Positions 33,442 to 45,870 of a stretch of DNA of 64,000 nt are shown in pieces; positions within the stretch are counted from its first letter, which is position 1, and every line of letters begins with the position of its first letter. The position numbers and the translations under genes were made by a program. Under the pieces are notes generated by a model that saw only the letters and a list, made by a program, of their open reading frames with translations, made no database searches and was not told the DNA's origin. Source of the stretch: Lonicera japonica. Taxonomy: Eukaryota > Streptophyta > Magnoliopsida > Dipsacales > Caprifoliaceae. The stretch spans positions 310,001 through 374,000 of the forward strand of contig JAKCWG010000953.1 in the NCBI GenBank assembly GCA_021464415.1, in the 5' to 3' direction.

Positions 33442-36134
33442 TGTAATACCCCACGTGTCATTTCAATGCTAATTATTCTCTTAAGCTTAGTTAAGGCTTA
33501 ATCTACGTTAGGGCATGAATATTTAGTTTCGGATTCTTCTTAAATTGACCCGACACCTCTTGCATGTCATATAAGGCATATTATGTTTGCGAGAATGATC
33601 GATTTATTATTCGGGTGGTCCAATTTGAAAACGAGTATAATCGCCCATTTTGACTTTTCGTGACTTTGATTTTTGGCCAACTTTGAGAGTCCATAACTTC
33701 TTCATTCGATGTCCAATAAACTCCTTGTTTACAATCAAATCTTTATCTTATTTTCCTCTACAAGTTTCGTATTTGGCCCGAGTTGAGATTTTGTCATTTC
33801 AATGTTCGTTTTGGGCTTCTAAAGTCGGGTGATGGTGTAGTAACAAGCTAAATCGATCTAGGTAGTCCAGAATGCTTCCAAGATTGATCTAGCTTTGTAC
33901 CCTAGCGAGGTTTGACCAACTTTGACCGGATTTTTCATCTTTTAAAACACCTACAATCCCCATTTGTGTATAGAAACTTCCAAGGGGAGAGAGAGGGTCT
34001 TGAGAGCTAATTTTGAGGGAGATTTCTAGGGGTTTTAATGCATCCATTCCAATGAATCAAGTTGTGTTCAATAATCACCATTTTCATTTTCATCTTCATC
34101 TTCAACCTTCAACCACTATTAAAGTTTGGAGGAAGCTTCTAGGGTTTCCAAATCATTGGAGGAAAGCTCAATCAAACCTTCAATCTTGAGATTAATGCTT
34201 CATAGAGGTGAGAACTTTAGAACTCAACCCTTTTTACAAGTTATTATGTGTTGCACATAATTTTTACAACATGCATGATTAGGGGGTTATTCATGTAAAC
34301 CAAGGGTTTGTGATGTGTGCATGTGTTTGGGTATCGATTTCCTCAAATTGATGTTTAACCATTGTTGTTTATGTTATTAATAAGCTATTCGAACAATTAC
34401 CTCACTTTATAGAAATCAAATTTGGATTTTGAACAAAACCCCCAATTATATCACTATAAACACTAATTTTTGACATAACTTGTATAATTGAAATATTTGT
34501 AGAATCTCCACTCATAAATGGTTTTTACAAGTTGTTAAAGGTGTAATTGGGTAAATATTACATAAGAGATTTTATGACTTTACAATGTTCTCAAAGTTTA
34601 CCTATATAACCACAAGAATGTATACAATAGCAAATAATAAAGAGTGATACATATATATAGGGTTATATTAATAGGTTTGAAGGATGTTTTAGTTATAATC
34701 TCACATGTATGTGATATCATTATTGTAGTTAAGCTATTCTTAGCTACCAACAGGATTTTTATAAACCCACAAATTAGTGCATATACGAGCAGATTTCTAA
34801 TGAATTCTGAATAAATTATATTGGAAAGTTTATATTGAAACTATTTATTAAAAATTATGAGTTTCACTTGGCTTGGTGCCGATTGTATGATTTGTTATAA
34901 AAAATCTCTAATTTATGAAATTCTTGATTGAGCCATAAAGTGGCAAACATGACAGGCTTAGTGGAGTTGGCTTAAGTACAACGTTAATATCAATATGTGA
35001 TAATGTAAAATAAATTCTACATATGTATTGGTATATGTATATAGAGATGACATAAGTATATAAGCATGGCTTTCCCTTACTCCTATACATGTTGGCTAGT
35101 TTATGGTTTCGATACAAATTATGTTGTTATCTAAATTGGCACAATTGTTCATCTGTTGAGTTGATACATGAGTTGCCTATATATGTTATTGCGTTAGTCC
35201 ATATTAGGTCCCAGGTATGGTCACCTAGTATGGGGCTGGATAAGTTGGGACAAAGTCTCTTGGGTGCAAGAACCGTAACCGTGCATGGAAACTAACGTAA
35301 GGCCCTGCTACCGCGTGAGTGAAAGGTCACGAAATGCAATATGACTGTACACTTGGATAGTCGTTGATTATTGATATGATTGTCTTGGATGAGATAGTCT
35401 TAGATGATATAATTGTTTGTGCCATGTTTTATAATATAGCCAATGATTTGTACAGATATACGGGTTTGGGATTCACATTTGATGTGTCGAGCATATACTA
35501 GCTTTCTAGCATTATTATATATAAAAATCTATTTTCATATGAAATGGCACTTGTGTGTGGTTTGCTAATTGTATTTTCTTATAACAAAAACCTTATAGTT
35601 CCCATTGAGCCCATGTTTGACTCACTCTCATTTTTTTAAAACAGTCTTACAAGTACATCTTTGGGGATGGCACGAATATGGAATCTAGAGGCCTCTAATT
35701 ACCTTAAACATTTGTAATCGACATTGGATGACTTGTATTTTACGAGTTTTGTTTATTGGCATCATTTGTATAATTGAGTTTTGATTTGATTCAGTGTATA
35801 ATTACTAAAAAATGATGTAAAGCCTCTTAATTAAAGTTAGGACATCGTTGGAGGACTTATTTTATATAGAGATGTTTGATCTTTATACAATTGGGAACTT
35901 CAACAATGTGGAGTTAAATTTTGGTTGAACTTTATTTTATCAACTACATGTTTGGATTTATTAACTTGAAGAACTCCATATACCAATTTTTTTTTAAAAA
36001 AATAAAGATTTATGATAGAAAATGTTTTCGTTATTGTTTTCAAATTATACATTTTAAACCCACCGTCGCGTATAACGCCATGATTAAATAGGTCCTGGAA
36101 GTTTAAGCTTTATAATGGGATTCAGGGCGTCACA
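33442..36134 (+). mobile_element. Ty3/gypsy-type solo LTR (2,693 bp) inside tandem array, TSD CTAAA/CTACA
   Basis: Begins TGTAATACCCC and ends AGGGCGTCACA. Flanking pentamers CTAAA (33437-33441) and CTACA (36135-36139) differ at one base, so the insertion is older than those with exact duplications, or the site mutated. The 24-bp array resumes at once on the right. Its promoter dyads are decayed: CTAAATCGATCTAG at 33848-33861 differs by one base from a perfect palindrome. A GAGCCCATGTTTGACTCACTC block near 35607 matches the sister LTRs. Confidence 0.88.
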
Positions 36135-36520
36135 CTACAGGCAAATCCAAGCCCTTTCTACAGACAAACGTAAGCCCTTTCCACAGGAAATCCTAAGCCC
36201 TTTTTACAGGCAAAAACATAAGCCCTTTGTACATGAAAATCCTAAGTCCTTCTTATAGATAAATTCAAGCCATCTTTACAACAAAATTCAAGCCCTTCCT
36301 AAAAGAAATCCCAAGCCCTTTCTACAAGTAATTATAATCCCTTTCTACATGCAAATCTAAGCCCTTTTTATAGGCAAACGCAAACCTTTTTCATAGGCAA
36401 ATCCGAAGCCCTTTTCACAGGCAATTACAAGCCATTTCTAGAGGCAAACACAAGCCCTTTTTATAGGCAAATCTCAAGTCCTTTCTATAGGCAAACCTTT
36501 CTACAAACAAAAAGCCCCCT
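36135..36520 (-). repeat. Degenerate ~24-bp tandem array, right part
   Basis: About 14 further units of AAGCCCTTTCTACAGGCAAA-type sequence, the continuation of the array at 33276-33441. Units vary mainly by T/C and G/A changes. Confidence 0.9.
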
Positions 36521-36956
36521 TTGAAGGAAAGAGAAAGATTGGAATAATAAAATCTTGCAACTGATACACAGAGGACAAGCCCCATAAAAGGGCGTTTGGC
36601 CCAACTTTTTCTCTTCTAAGAAGTCTACAAAATACAAATTCAAAGGTTTTTAAATCGAAAATTACAAACACAGCACAACACTATCAATTGCAAACCTCCA
36701 AAGTGGAGTTGGTACCAACGCCAACGCTCACGATAAAAGAAAATATAGCACTTATATCGCTAAGATGAAACGTTCTGAAAGAATTTGATGCACTATAAAC
36801 ATGACACAAAGGTTATATTACGCAATCAAACGATATTTAATACGGAACAACACTAGACTCAATTGGGATATACTCGTAATGCTTACTCAAAATGCGCAAC
36901 TATCCATGAACCCTGCGAAGAAAATCGAACCTATTCCTCTGAGTCTGATGCCAACT
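36521..36956 (-). other. Retrotransposon 5' leader remnant with primer-binding-site-like sequence
   Basis: The LTR to the right ends at 36957 on the minus strand. Reading leftwards on that strand, the next bases are GTTGGCATCAGACTCAGAGG. TGGCATCAGA is close to the plant initiator-Met tRNA primer site TGGTATCAGAGC. So this 430-bp stretch is likely the leader of a gypsy element whose coding part has been lost. No frame of note. The pentamer GGAAA at 36526-36530 equals that following the LTR at 48586, but I cannot show it is a target duplication. Confidence 0.5.
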
Positions 36957-38146
36957 TCTGAGGCCCCAAATCATGTTTTAAGATTTTCACCTCCAGAACC
37001 CGGTTAGTCACGGATGCTATATGCGACGGCGGGTTTTAAAATGTAAAATCACGATTTCAAAAACTTTTTCTTTAATAAAGTATAGTTTGTTGACCTAAAG
37101 GTCTTAATCTTATTTGGATAATAACAATAAATCAATCTTATGTAACTTAACATGTTTCTTGATATAAGTTTATAGTTCATTTACTTGGAAAATCAAGAAA
37201 GCATGCAACGTGACAAGGATCATTCAATCCATATCCGATCAAGTCAACAAAGCATTGGACAAGTCAAGGAAGATCAATCTTATCACAATGCAATTCATGA
37301 AGATCAAGATCAAAGAAATATGCAAAAAGATTCGAGGCAAAAGCTTCAAGTGAAGATCAAATTGAAGAACAAATCGAAGCATTCAAAGACTCGACAATTT
37401 GATAATCGAGTGAGTGCTTAGGATTTTATGTAAAGTTTCTTGATTGATAATTTTTATAGCTCAAACATGATCATACATCATTTAGAGATTGAACCAAACA
37501 AGCTTGCAATTGAATTTCTTTGAAAACATCATTCTTGCAAAAAAACAGTTTTGAAATAAATTCATATTAATTTCAATCGACCATATTTTGAGTTTTCCAG
37601 AAAATAGGTGTCTTAGGAACATATTTTTAAGGTCTCCAAAGCATTAAAATTGATTTTGGAGCTAAATTGCAAAAGTCCAAAAATTAGGATTTTGGCCTGA
37701 TGGACAGTGCCCATCAGTCGACTAATGAGCTTTGCTCAATCAACTATGTGACACCCCGTTCTTTCGTTTCCTCGTAGTTGCTTTCATTCGTCCGCTTAAT
37801 TCACCTCGGGTGGTGAAATTTTGATTCAGAGAGCCTCGTAATGTTTTAGCACTCCGTATTGGTCATATTAGCCTCCTCCCACTCATGTGAATGTTCATTT
37901 AGTCATTCGAGTGGTTCAGATCGAAACCGAGGCGATAATCGAGTATTTCAACTTTTCGCGATTTGTCAATTTCTGGCCAACTTTGAGAGGACATAACTTT
38001 TTCATCTGATGTCCAAATGACTCTCCTTTTTCTGCCACGTCTTCATTTCTTTGCCCTCTATAACTTTCGTGTTTGGGCCGAGTCGAGATTCAGCCATTTC
38101 GAGGTCCATTTTGGGCTTAGAAAGTCATTTGCTGTTGCAGTGACTT

Positions 38147-38222
38147 CCATGATCGATCATGGAAGGCCATGATCGATCATGGTCCTCCAGAGGAGTTCCA
38201 GAAGGGTTCATGATCGATAATG
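38147..38222 (+). promoter_or_regulatory. Three ATCGAT-centred palindromes in LTR promoter region
   Basis: CCATGATCGATCATGG at 38147-38162 and 38167-38182 (both perfect) and CATGATCGATAATG at 38209-38222 (one change). Arrangement mirrors that at 13489-13586. Confidence 0.7.
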
Positions 38223-40318
38223 GGTGATCATGGTTCACCTGAATGTCGGTTTTGAGTATTTTTAACCCCTTTTTAAGCCATTTAACACCCCCACAACCCC
38301 ACTTTCGAGCACCCAACATAGAGAGGGAGTAAGGGAGAGTCTAGAGATCTCTAGAGAAAGAGAGACTAGATATTATACACATCTCTCATCCCCCATCCAA
38401 GATTTGAGTCCCGAATCGCTTTCTCCTTCACTATTCATCATCTTTCCCACCTTCTTCCTTCATTGGAGCTTGCGTTGGAGCTAGGGCTTAGGCTGTACGG
38501 CTTCTACGCTTCATCAACTTACGGATTCGGCTTGTCTAAGGTGGGGACACTAGTACTAAAACTTGTTTTCCAATGTTTGATTGACGTGTTAGAAATTTAA
38601 ACTACAAATTGGGGGTTTTCATTACAATCATGGATTGTTTGCATTTCTTGGGGTTTGGGCTAGATAATTCTTAGATTAGTGATAGATATTGATAGATTAT
38701 CACTCCTACAACGTGATTCATCATCTAGTTCTACGATTTAGCATGCGTACCTAGATAGTCATGTGAAAACCACTTCGTGGTTACCTGTATGACTTATAAA
38801 TTGTGGTTTTTAGGTCTTGTGCTTATAGATGGATGATTGTGGGTTATTAATGATAGCTATACACATCTATACCACCAGATATGATTGAAGGGTATTATTT
38901 ATGGTATTTGTGGTGAGAACCCACTACAGTGGAGCGTTACGCCTTAACGTGCAGGTCTAGTGGCATGTGTGGAGTGTGCTAGGCACTAGTAACAAGAGTT
39001 TAATCCCGATACTCTTTAAGAACACATAGAACACAATTGTTAGGGCGTGGATTGCCCTGGTCATGTATATGAACATCTAGGCAAGTTGTACTATTGTACT
39101 ATATGCCGGGTGGACTAGAGACATGCCAATAGATACTTGGCTTAATGATATAGCTAGTGAATCATCATGGAACATATACGGCCTTAGTTTGATACATATA
39201 AAGCATAATGAGATATATGACATTAATAATGGACCAATTGGCCTTATAATGAGAATAATCACGTGACGATAAACATATGGAGTATACGAGTGATGAATAC
39301 GCTTGTAGAAATGATTGGCGATGATGTTAATGGTGATAAATGGATAAGTGGGCGACTGTATGATTATATATATGACGATTATCCATATGTGTGATGTGTG
39401 ATTGATGATGATGATGATGATATTCATTGTGGGAAATGAATAAATGTGATGTATGTTACTGTGATCACACATATTGGCTGGATATGATTGACCGAGAATC
39501 GGGTAGCTCCCGGTGACTCGAAGACGGGTTGCCTATTGCTGCCCCTGGGTGAAATTCCCTAAACCGTGCACGGAAAAATGAAGTCGATGACTCCGCCGGT
39601 GGTTGTGTGTATCCACAAAGGAAAGCCCACTCTTTGTATTTTGCCTTCCCATAGGACTATGTGTTCTGGGTTCGATAAGTTTCCCCGGCAAGTGGAGTAG
39701 GTCTCGTGTGCCACTACTTACCCAAATGGTGAGTTTCCCGGGATGTAGTTGGGCTACTAATGGTCATCACCCTGCTAGGGTATCGCCTGGTGTAGTTCCT
39801 TCCAGAGTGTCGATGTGGTTTGTATGAGGCGTTCTCCTCGTTAACTATTCGGAGTGTTATTCCCAAAAAAATATCTTAAGGGTTATCTCCGAATGACTTA
39901 CTCGGAGAACTAAGTCCCTGAACCACTCCCCACTCAGAGAAGACATGGATAAAAGCCTCGGAGCCTTCGGGATCTATTGCTTTGGGCCTAGATGACCGCG
40001 GGGAGAAACTGAGGCACTATACTAGAGATATGATACGGATTGATGTGTTGTGGATGTGCATTACTTAAACTATCATTATTATTATATTGTATCATATCTT
40101 TTATGGCATGGTTGATTATATATTTCCTCGGGCGAGTGTACCTTTAGTAAGAACAATGATACAGACACTATCAAACAACATAATATATTTAGGAAAGCCT
40201 TGGCCACTCATAATGCACTAACACATAACGTGGAAAATATTATTAGCTAATGGCCATAGAAACATGGTATACGAGCGTGAGAACATGGTTTGGTTGTGAG
40301 GACGAAATAGTGATAATA

Positions 40319-41113
40319 TGATATTATCCGGTCTAGCTTCAATTTCTATTCAACCATGGTGGTTTGTGGCATTCTAAATGATGATCCGCACATGATGAAT
40401 CACAAGGATAGAGCATGGAAATTCAAATGGAATTTTATAGAATTTCACATGCTTGAAGCAAGGAGCTTAAATGATAATCATACATTTAATGGAGTTCCTA
40501 AGGACTGGGCGTGGAAGTTCAAGAGGTTAAAACGGCAAGGAGTCCCATTGGAATAATCTAGAAGATATTAATTTAAATTGTTTTTAAATTAATAGGGCTT
40601 CTTGAGTCTCATTATTCAATTAGGAATTAGAATTAGTAGTTTCCTTTTTGAATATTTTCCTTATTATTTATTATTAATTTCCTTATTGCATTAGGAATAT
40701 TCTAGGAGTTATTATTTTCCTTTTCTAAGTAGGAATTAGTTTCCTTTTTGAATTAGGATTCTAGTTTTGTTTCTCCTATTTAAAGGAGGCACATTATTGT
40801 TTTATTAATTAAGTTTTGATGATTAATTAAATTGAGAGCTTTCTCTTTGTGTTCTTTAAGAGCGTGTTGAACATGTTGAATTGAGTAAATTAAATTGTTC
40901 TTGACTTATCAATCTAGCAATCACACTAGATTGTGGCGTCATTCATTATACCGAGGTTCGCGCTTCTTTAAGCGTTGGGTTGAGGTTTTCGCCTTCGATC
41001 TTTCGACGTATTCCAAGGTTCTTGCTACGTTTGTAGTTCAAGGGTTGAGGATCCATTAGACTGGCTAGAAAAGACGATCCGGCTTCGCGTCATTGGTATC
41101 AGAGGTCGCGTCA
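40319..41113 (+). mobile_element. Small Ty3-type LTR (about 774 bp) plus primer-binding site, TSD TAATA
   Basis: Starts TGATATTATCC and is flanked by exact TAATA at 40314-40318 and 41114-41118. It contains a TATA-like CCTATTTAAAGG near 40788, an AAGAGCGTGTTGAAC leader and a TTCCAAGGTTCTTGC block. These correspond to the LTR of the Ty3 element at 59547-60017. After the LTR end CGCGTCA (41092) it keeps TTGGTATCAGAGG, an initiator-Met tRNA primer site, and a second TCGCGTCA that ends at the duplication. It is thus not a simple solo LTR. No coding sequence. Confidence 0.8.
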
Positions 41114-42924
41114 TAATACCTTGTAGGTGGCCAAGTATGGAATCTATAACGTACTATAACTAAAGAGAAAACAATAGATACTTGGCCAATTGTCATAACT
41201 TATGGTATAGGTACCGAATAGCATAGTATAGCCTTGAGTTACACTTGAGAATGGATTCAAGTAGGTTTTTATCCAAGATTCCCTAGCAATGTGAGAATTG
41301 ACCTAGGGTATTCCATGGGAAGTCTAGGGACGGATTAGGTTGATCGAATAGTCAGCTTCCTGGTGACTAGGATAGGACTCTTAGAGGGATTTGCACGCAC
41401 GGGTATGCGAGTTGCATTACACTACATGGTTTTCAATCTACTACATTAACGTAAAACAATTATTTTCTATATAAAACCTATATAGTTCCCACTAAGCCCG
41501 GGTTTGGCTCACCCCGTCTTCTAAACAGTTTTGCAGGTTAAGCATCGGGGATTGGAGCGTGGTCTACGAGTCTAGTAGCCTCTGATGTCCTATAACTTTT
41601 GTAGTCCTTAAACCAAGGACTTGGTTGTATACAACCTTTTATTGTATCAACCTTTTATTCATTTTATTCAAAGAATTCAAGCTTTTGTATTTATCATATC
41701 TTTCATCTTTGAGCTATATCTAATTGATCAATCTTTATAACTCTAGTATGAGCTTCAATTGTGTCTCTTAAACACTTGAGAGTTGTTATTCATTGGTGTG
41801 AATCACCAAACAATCTATATTCAATTCTGAGAGGTAAATCTCATAGGATAACAAGAAGGTAAATTCGTGTTTAGTAATTGTGAGAAGTAAATCTCATAGA
41901 TTAGCAAGAGAGCATATCTTGAAAGAACTGTAGTGGGTATAGCTATCTTGTGAGAAGAAAATCAAAATTAGTGGAAATTCTCAGGAGACTATCCGAGCAC
42001 GGACGTATGGTTTAGGAAATTGAACTGCGTGAACAAAACATCTTGGGCTTTAATCAGTTTAATCTTTCTAACTCAATCTATTTATTTTCTTGTTATATTA
42101 TTGCTTGATCTTGGGTTTGTTTAATTGATCTTGTTTTCCTTGATATATTTGTTTAGTTTAGTTGTATTGCTTAAACATTTTTAGAAAACTTTTTAATTCC
42201 GCATTAAGTTTTAAAAATCCTATTCACCCCCCTCTATGGTTGATTTCTGACCAACATAGTTCATACAAAATCCCGTTTTACAAAATTTTGGTATGTGGAG
42301 TTCGTTTCATTAATAAACTAACCCGTAAGGTTTAGAACCAATTTCAAATGAATAATCACATGCAACCACAATTTCAAATCCACTCCACATATATGAAAAC
42401 CATTTATACAAGTCTAATTAAAAACACAGCTTCTACATTGAAGCCAAAGTCCTATTCGTAAAAAGGGGATAAAACCAAAAACCAAATATACAACATAGTC
42501 CTTCTTGAGGAGGACTAGAAAAGGTTCATGGACATCAGAGGCTTCTATACGCAAGTACCATGCGCCACTCGAGAGTAATCCTTGCAAGATTGGTGAAAAG
42601 AGGAAATAAGCCAAATCTAGACTTAGTGGCAACTATACAAGTTTTGTATAGAAAGTATACATTGCATACACAAGCATGTGCAAGTTTATATAGAAAGTAA
42701 ATATTTACTTTATTACAATAGTTTGAAAATAATGCAATGCAATGCAATCCATACACAAATGCATGCCGAACCCCACTAGGATTCCTATTCTAGCCACCAA
42801 AAGCTATCTACCGGACTAACTGAACCGTCCCTAGACATTCCATAAAGTAAACCTCTCATGTATTTTCTTAACACACAAGGATTGTTAGTTTAAGGCCATC
42901 TCATCACAACACTAGCTTCCTAAG

Positions 42925-45870
42925 TGTAACGTCTTGTATTTCATTTCCGAGCCAATTCTCCTCTTCAGCCCATTTAAGGCTTTATCGCCGTTAGATCGTG
43001 AACATTGGGTTTCGAGCCTCTTGTATTTGACCCGAAACCTCTATTATGTCATACTAGGTATATTAAATTTGTGAGATCAATCATTTCATTATTCAGGTGG
43101 TCCGAATCGAAAACGAGAAGTAAATCGCGTATTTTGAACTTTTCGAAAAAGTTAATTTTTGGCCAACTTTGAGAGGCCGTAACTTTTTCATCCAAGGTAC
43201 AAATGACTCCCCGTTTGTGGTCCCGTCTTCATCTCAATTCCCTTTACAACTTTCGCGTTTTTACCAAAAGACAAATCACACTCCTCGGTGGTCGAATCAA
43301 CTTCTAAAGTAAGCCAATTGCTAAAATATGGTTGTTCAGTAACATTTCGGCAGAGCGCTGTCTTCGGTGAATTTATGAAAATTATCCATCTAGAATTTGA
43401 GGAACATTCCTCTTAGGAAGTTGTAGATCTTTGAATTACCTTTTTATGTACATAAAGATCACCTCAATTGGAGTTTCGAGCAAGAAGTTATGACCAAAAT
43501 ACTAACAGTGCACCAGATTTTACCCATTAGTCGAATGATGGGATTGATCAGTCGACTTAGGGGTCCTGAGCCCGATTATAAAGGAAAAATAGAGTTCATT
43601 TTGTCCATAGAATATACACCAACCTAGATAGCTCCAATGGGACAATTGGGGGGGCTATTTTGGGAGCTTTTGAGAGGGTTTGATCACCCATACATACGAA
43701 TCATCATTTGAATCATCACCATCATCATTTTCCTCCTCAATTCCTTTCCTCCATTAATGAGGGTTTCAAGCTTAACTTTGGGAATTTCATAATTTCTCGA
43801 ACTACAGCTCTATCTACCGCTCTAAACCTCGAAGATATGCTTAATTGAGATGGGAACACTATTACTCAAACCTATTTTCAAGTTATATTGTGTTATATGT
43901 TTGATTCACACCAAATTGGGAGTTTTTAGCTTAATTTCAAAATTTGGCTTGTGCATGGGATTTAATTAATATTCTTGCAATATTTTGGTTGATTTATAAC
44001 TCATATAACTCCATTTTTATGATTCATAAAGAATCTCCCATCATTTGGTAGTATACATGAAGATTGGTATAAAACCCATTTAAACGTATACGCTAACGGA
44101 TAAGAAATTGGAACATGCATATATAAATTGATAGAATGATGAGTTTAAAGTGTGTTTTGGCTACGATTACTCATATATGAGATATTATTGTTGAACTTAA
44201 GCTATGGGTTGACTATTTGTGAAAAGTATTGAATAACTGGCCAATCCATAACTACGTTGAGTAGATTTTTACAATCATTTTAAGTAAACTATGTATTGAG
44301 ATCATGTGGGGAAGTTTATATCGAAACTAAGTATTATAAAATAATTCATTATATTTGGTTTGGTTTCAATTGGACAAATCCTTGTGAAAATTCCCCAATT
44401 GGTGAAACTAATAGACGAAACTCTTAACTGAACCATAATTTGACGGACTTGGCAAACTTGGCTTAAGTACAACAATGATAATACTATATGATTTGGGATA
44501 TCTATATATATAGAGAATGCTATATATGTATATGTTGATTTAATATATGATTTGATATGTATACAATATATAGTTTTATGCTTGTAATTCTTTCAATGCT
44601 TATTGTGTAGCCTAGTTGAACCGTGGTGTGTATAATTGGTATCTTGGCAATTTATGTGGTTGAGTTTACTCGATATGTCAAAATGTGTATATCCTAAGAT
44701 ACATATTTGGTCAATGTATTTGGATCTATATATATACACATTTAGTTTCTTTCAAACAGGCACTAATGTTTTATGGGGTTGACTTAGCCTTAGCTGCTAC
44801 ATACCCTAATCCATGTAGAGGGATCCTGCTCTAGGAGCGGAATACTCTATGGTGCGTAGGGGGACCCCGCGAGGTGGCATACCCTACACCATCTAGGTGG
44901 TCCACGGGGGGACCCAGCCTTGGGGGCTGCATACCCTATTCTTGAGGGCTTAGATCGCGATTGCAGTGCACTGTAGAGTAAATCCTAGATGTCAATGTGG
45001 ATTGAGATTGAGGAATATAAGATTAGGGCCTATACTTCTCTTATGCCCTTTATTATGATATACTTCCTTATTTTGGGTTATTGTACTTTGGAGATGTATA
45101 CACCTTGCTATTACGATTTATATATATATTTGGCAGTATCTTCGGATATATTTTTCTCATATTTTTTAGGATGGGATGGTCCTTGCATTCTCATGCACCT
45201 TGGTTTTTTAGGATATACACCTTGGTTTGCATTGCATTCTCATCTATAACTCTCTATAAATATATAAAGGTACATAGAAGTGGAACATACGCATAAACTC
45301 AAAGCATATTAAATTACTTTCAATATTCCACATCGCATGCATGGTTTTAGAAATTATTTTGTATATAAAAACCTTATGGTTCTCACTGAGCCCGTGTTTG
45401 GCTCACTCCCATTTTTCAAACCATTTTTGTAGGTACTTCCTTGGGGCGACACGAGTATGTGATTAAAAACCTCTGATGGCTTGAGACTACATATAGTCGT
45501 GTGTAGATGACTTAGCTCGTATATATAGTAATTTGTATAATTTGTGTAACTTCATTGTATTCAAGTTTATTCATAAGAGTTGTAAAGCTTTTTAAATAAT
45601 TGTTGGGACCTCGTTGGAGGAATTACTTAATGATTTATGACTTTAGAAGTGTGGAGTTTTATTTCTAGTTGAACTGTCTTTTATAATTTACATGTTGGAT
45701 TTATTAACTTATGAACTCCGCATGCCAAAAATTTTCAAAATGAGGCTTTACATGATAATTTATATTATATAAGTTTTAAATTATGAACTTCGGACCCGCT
45801 GACGCGTACGGCACCGTGATTAACTGGGTTCTGGAGGCCTAAACCTCCTAACGAAATTCAGGGCGTCACA
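42925..45870 (+). mobile_element. Ty3/gypsy-type solo LTR (2,946 bp), TSD CTAAG, nested in reverse LTR
   Basis: Begins TGTAACGTCTTG and ends CAGGGCGTCACA, with exact duplications CTAAG at 42920-42924 and 45871-45875. It belongs to the subfamily of the LTR at 29314 (shared GC-rich hairpin block at 44780-44950). Promoter dyads at 43523-43542 and about 43546-43560 precede a TATA box (GATTATAAAGG) at about 43574-43584. No internal region remains. Confidence 0.93.
44770..44955 (+). repeat. GC-rich hairpin cluster inside LTR
   Basis: Successive short hairpins such as CAGCC/GGCTG around TTGGG, and GCT/AGC around CTAGG, separated by CATACCCTA and GGGGGACCC words. The same architecture occurs on the minus strand at 30200-30400 in the related LTR. 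It lies downstream of the TATA box. Confidence 0.7.

Larger units (their letters stand above)
37747..41645 (+). mobile_element. Ty3/gypsy-type LTR, 3' end deleted, nested in Copia LTR
   Basis: Begins TGTGACACCCCG after AACTA. It belongs to the family of the reverse-strand LTR at 10450: the promoter dyads, the GC-rich block near 39500-39990 and the GCCCGGGTTTGGCTCACC block near 41500 all correspond. It ends without GGGCGTCACA; near 41645 the sequence passes into the Copia LTR, so a deletion removed its last few hundred bases together with part of the host LTR. It carries a 795-bp insert at 40319-41113. Confidence 0.85.
37088..42256 (+). mobile_element. Copia-type solo LTR, TSD TAGTT, carrying a nested Gypsy LTR
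   Basis: Begins TGTTGACCTAAAGG and ends CTGACCAACA after a TTCACCCCCCTCTATGG block, with exact duplications TAGTT at 37083-37087 and 42257-42261. Pieces are 37088-37746 and about 41650-42256. It is homologous to the intact Copia LTR at 55797-57574; the segment matching about 56470-56880 of that copy, including the TATA box, is missing at the insertion. A CATCAGTCGACTAATG dyad lies at 37712-37727. Confidence 0.9.

Noticed and set aside
13489..38222. GTCGAC and ATCGAT as cloning-site (SalI, ClaI) artefacts
   Set aside because: They occur at matching places inside many LTRs with exact target duplications, have symmetrical arms well beyond six bases, and no vector sequence is nearby.
41650..42256. 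Independent gene or element between nested LTRs
   Set aside because: It aligns with the right half of the Copia LTR at 55797-57574 and completes the TAGTT-flanked insertion.
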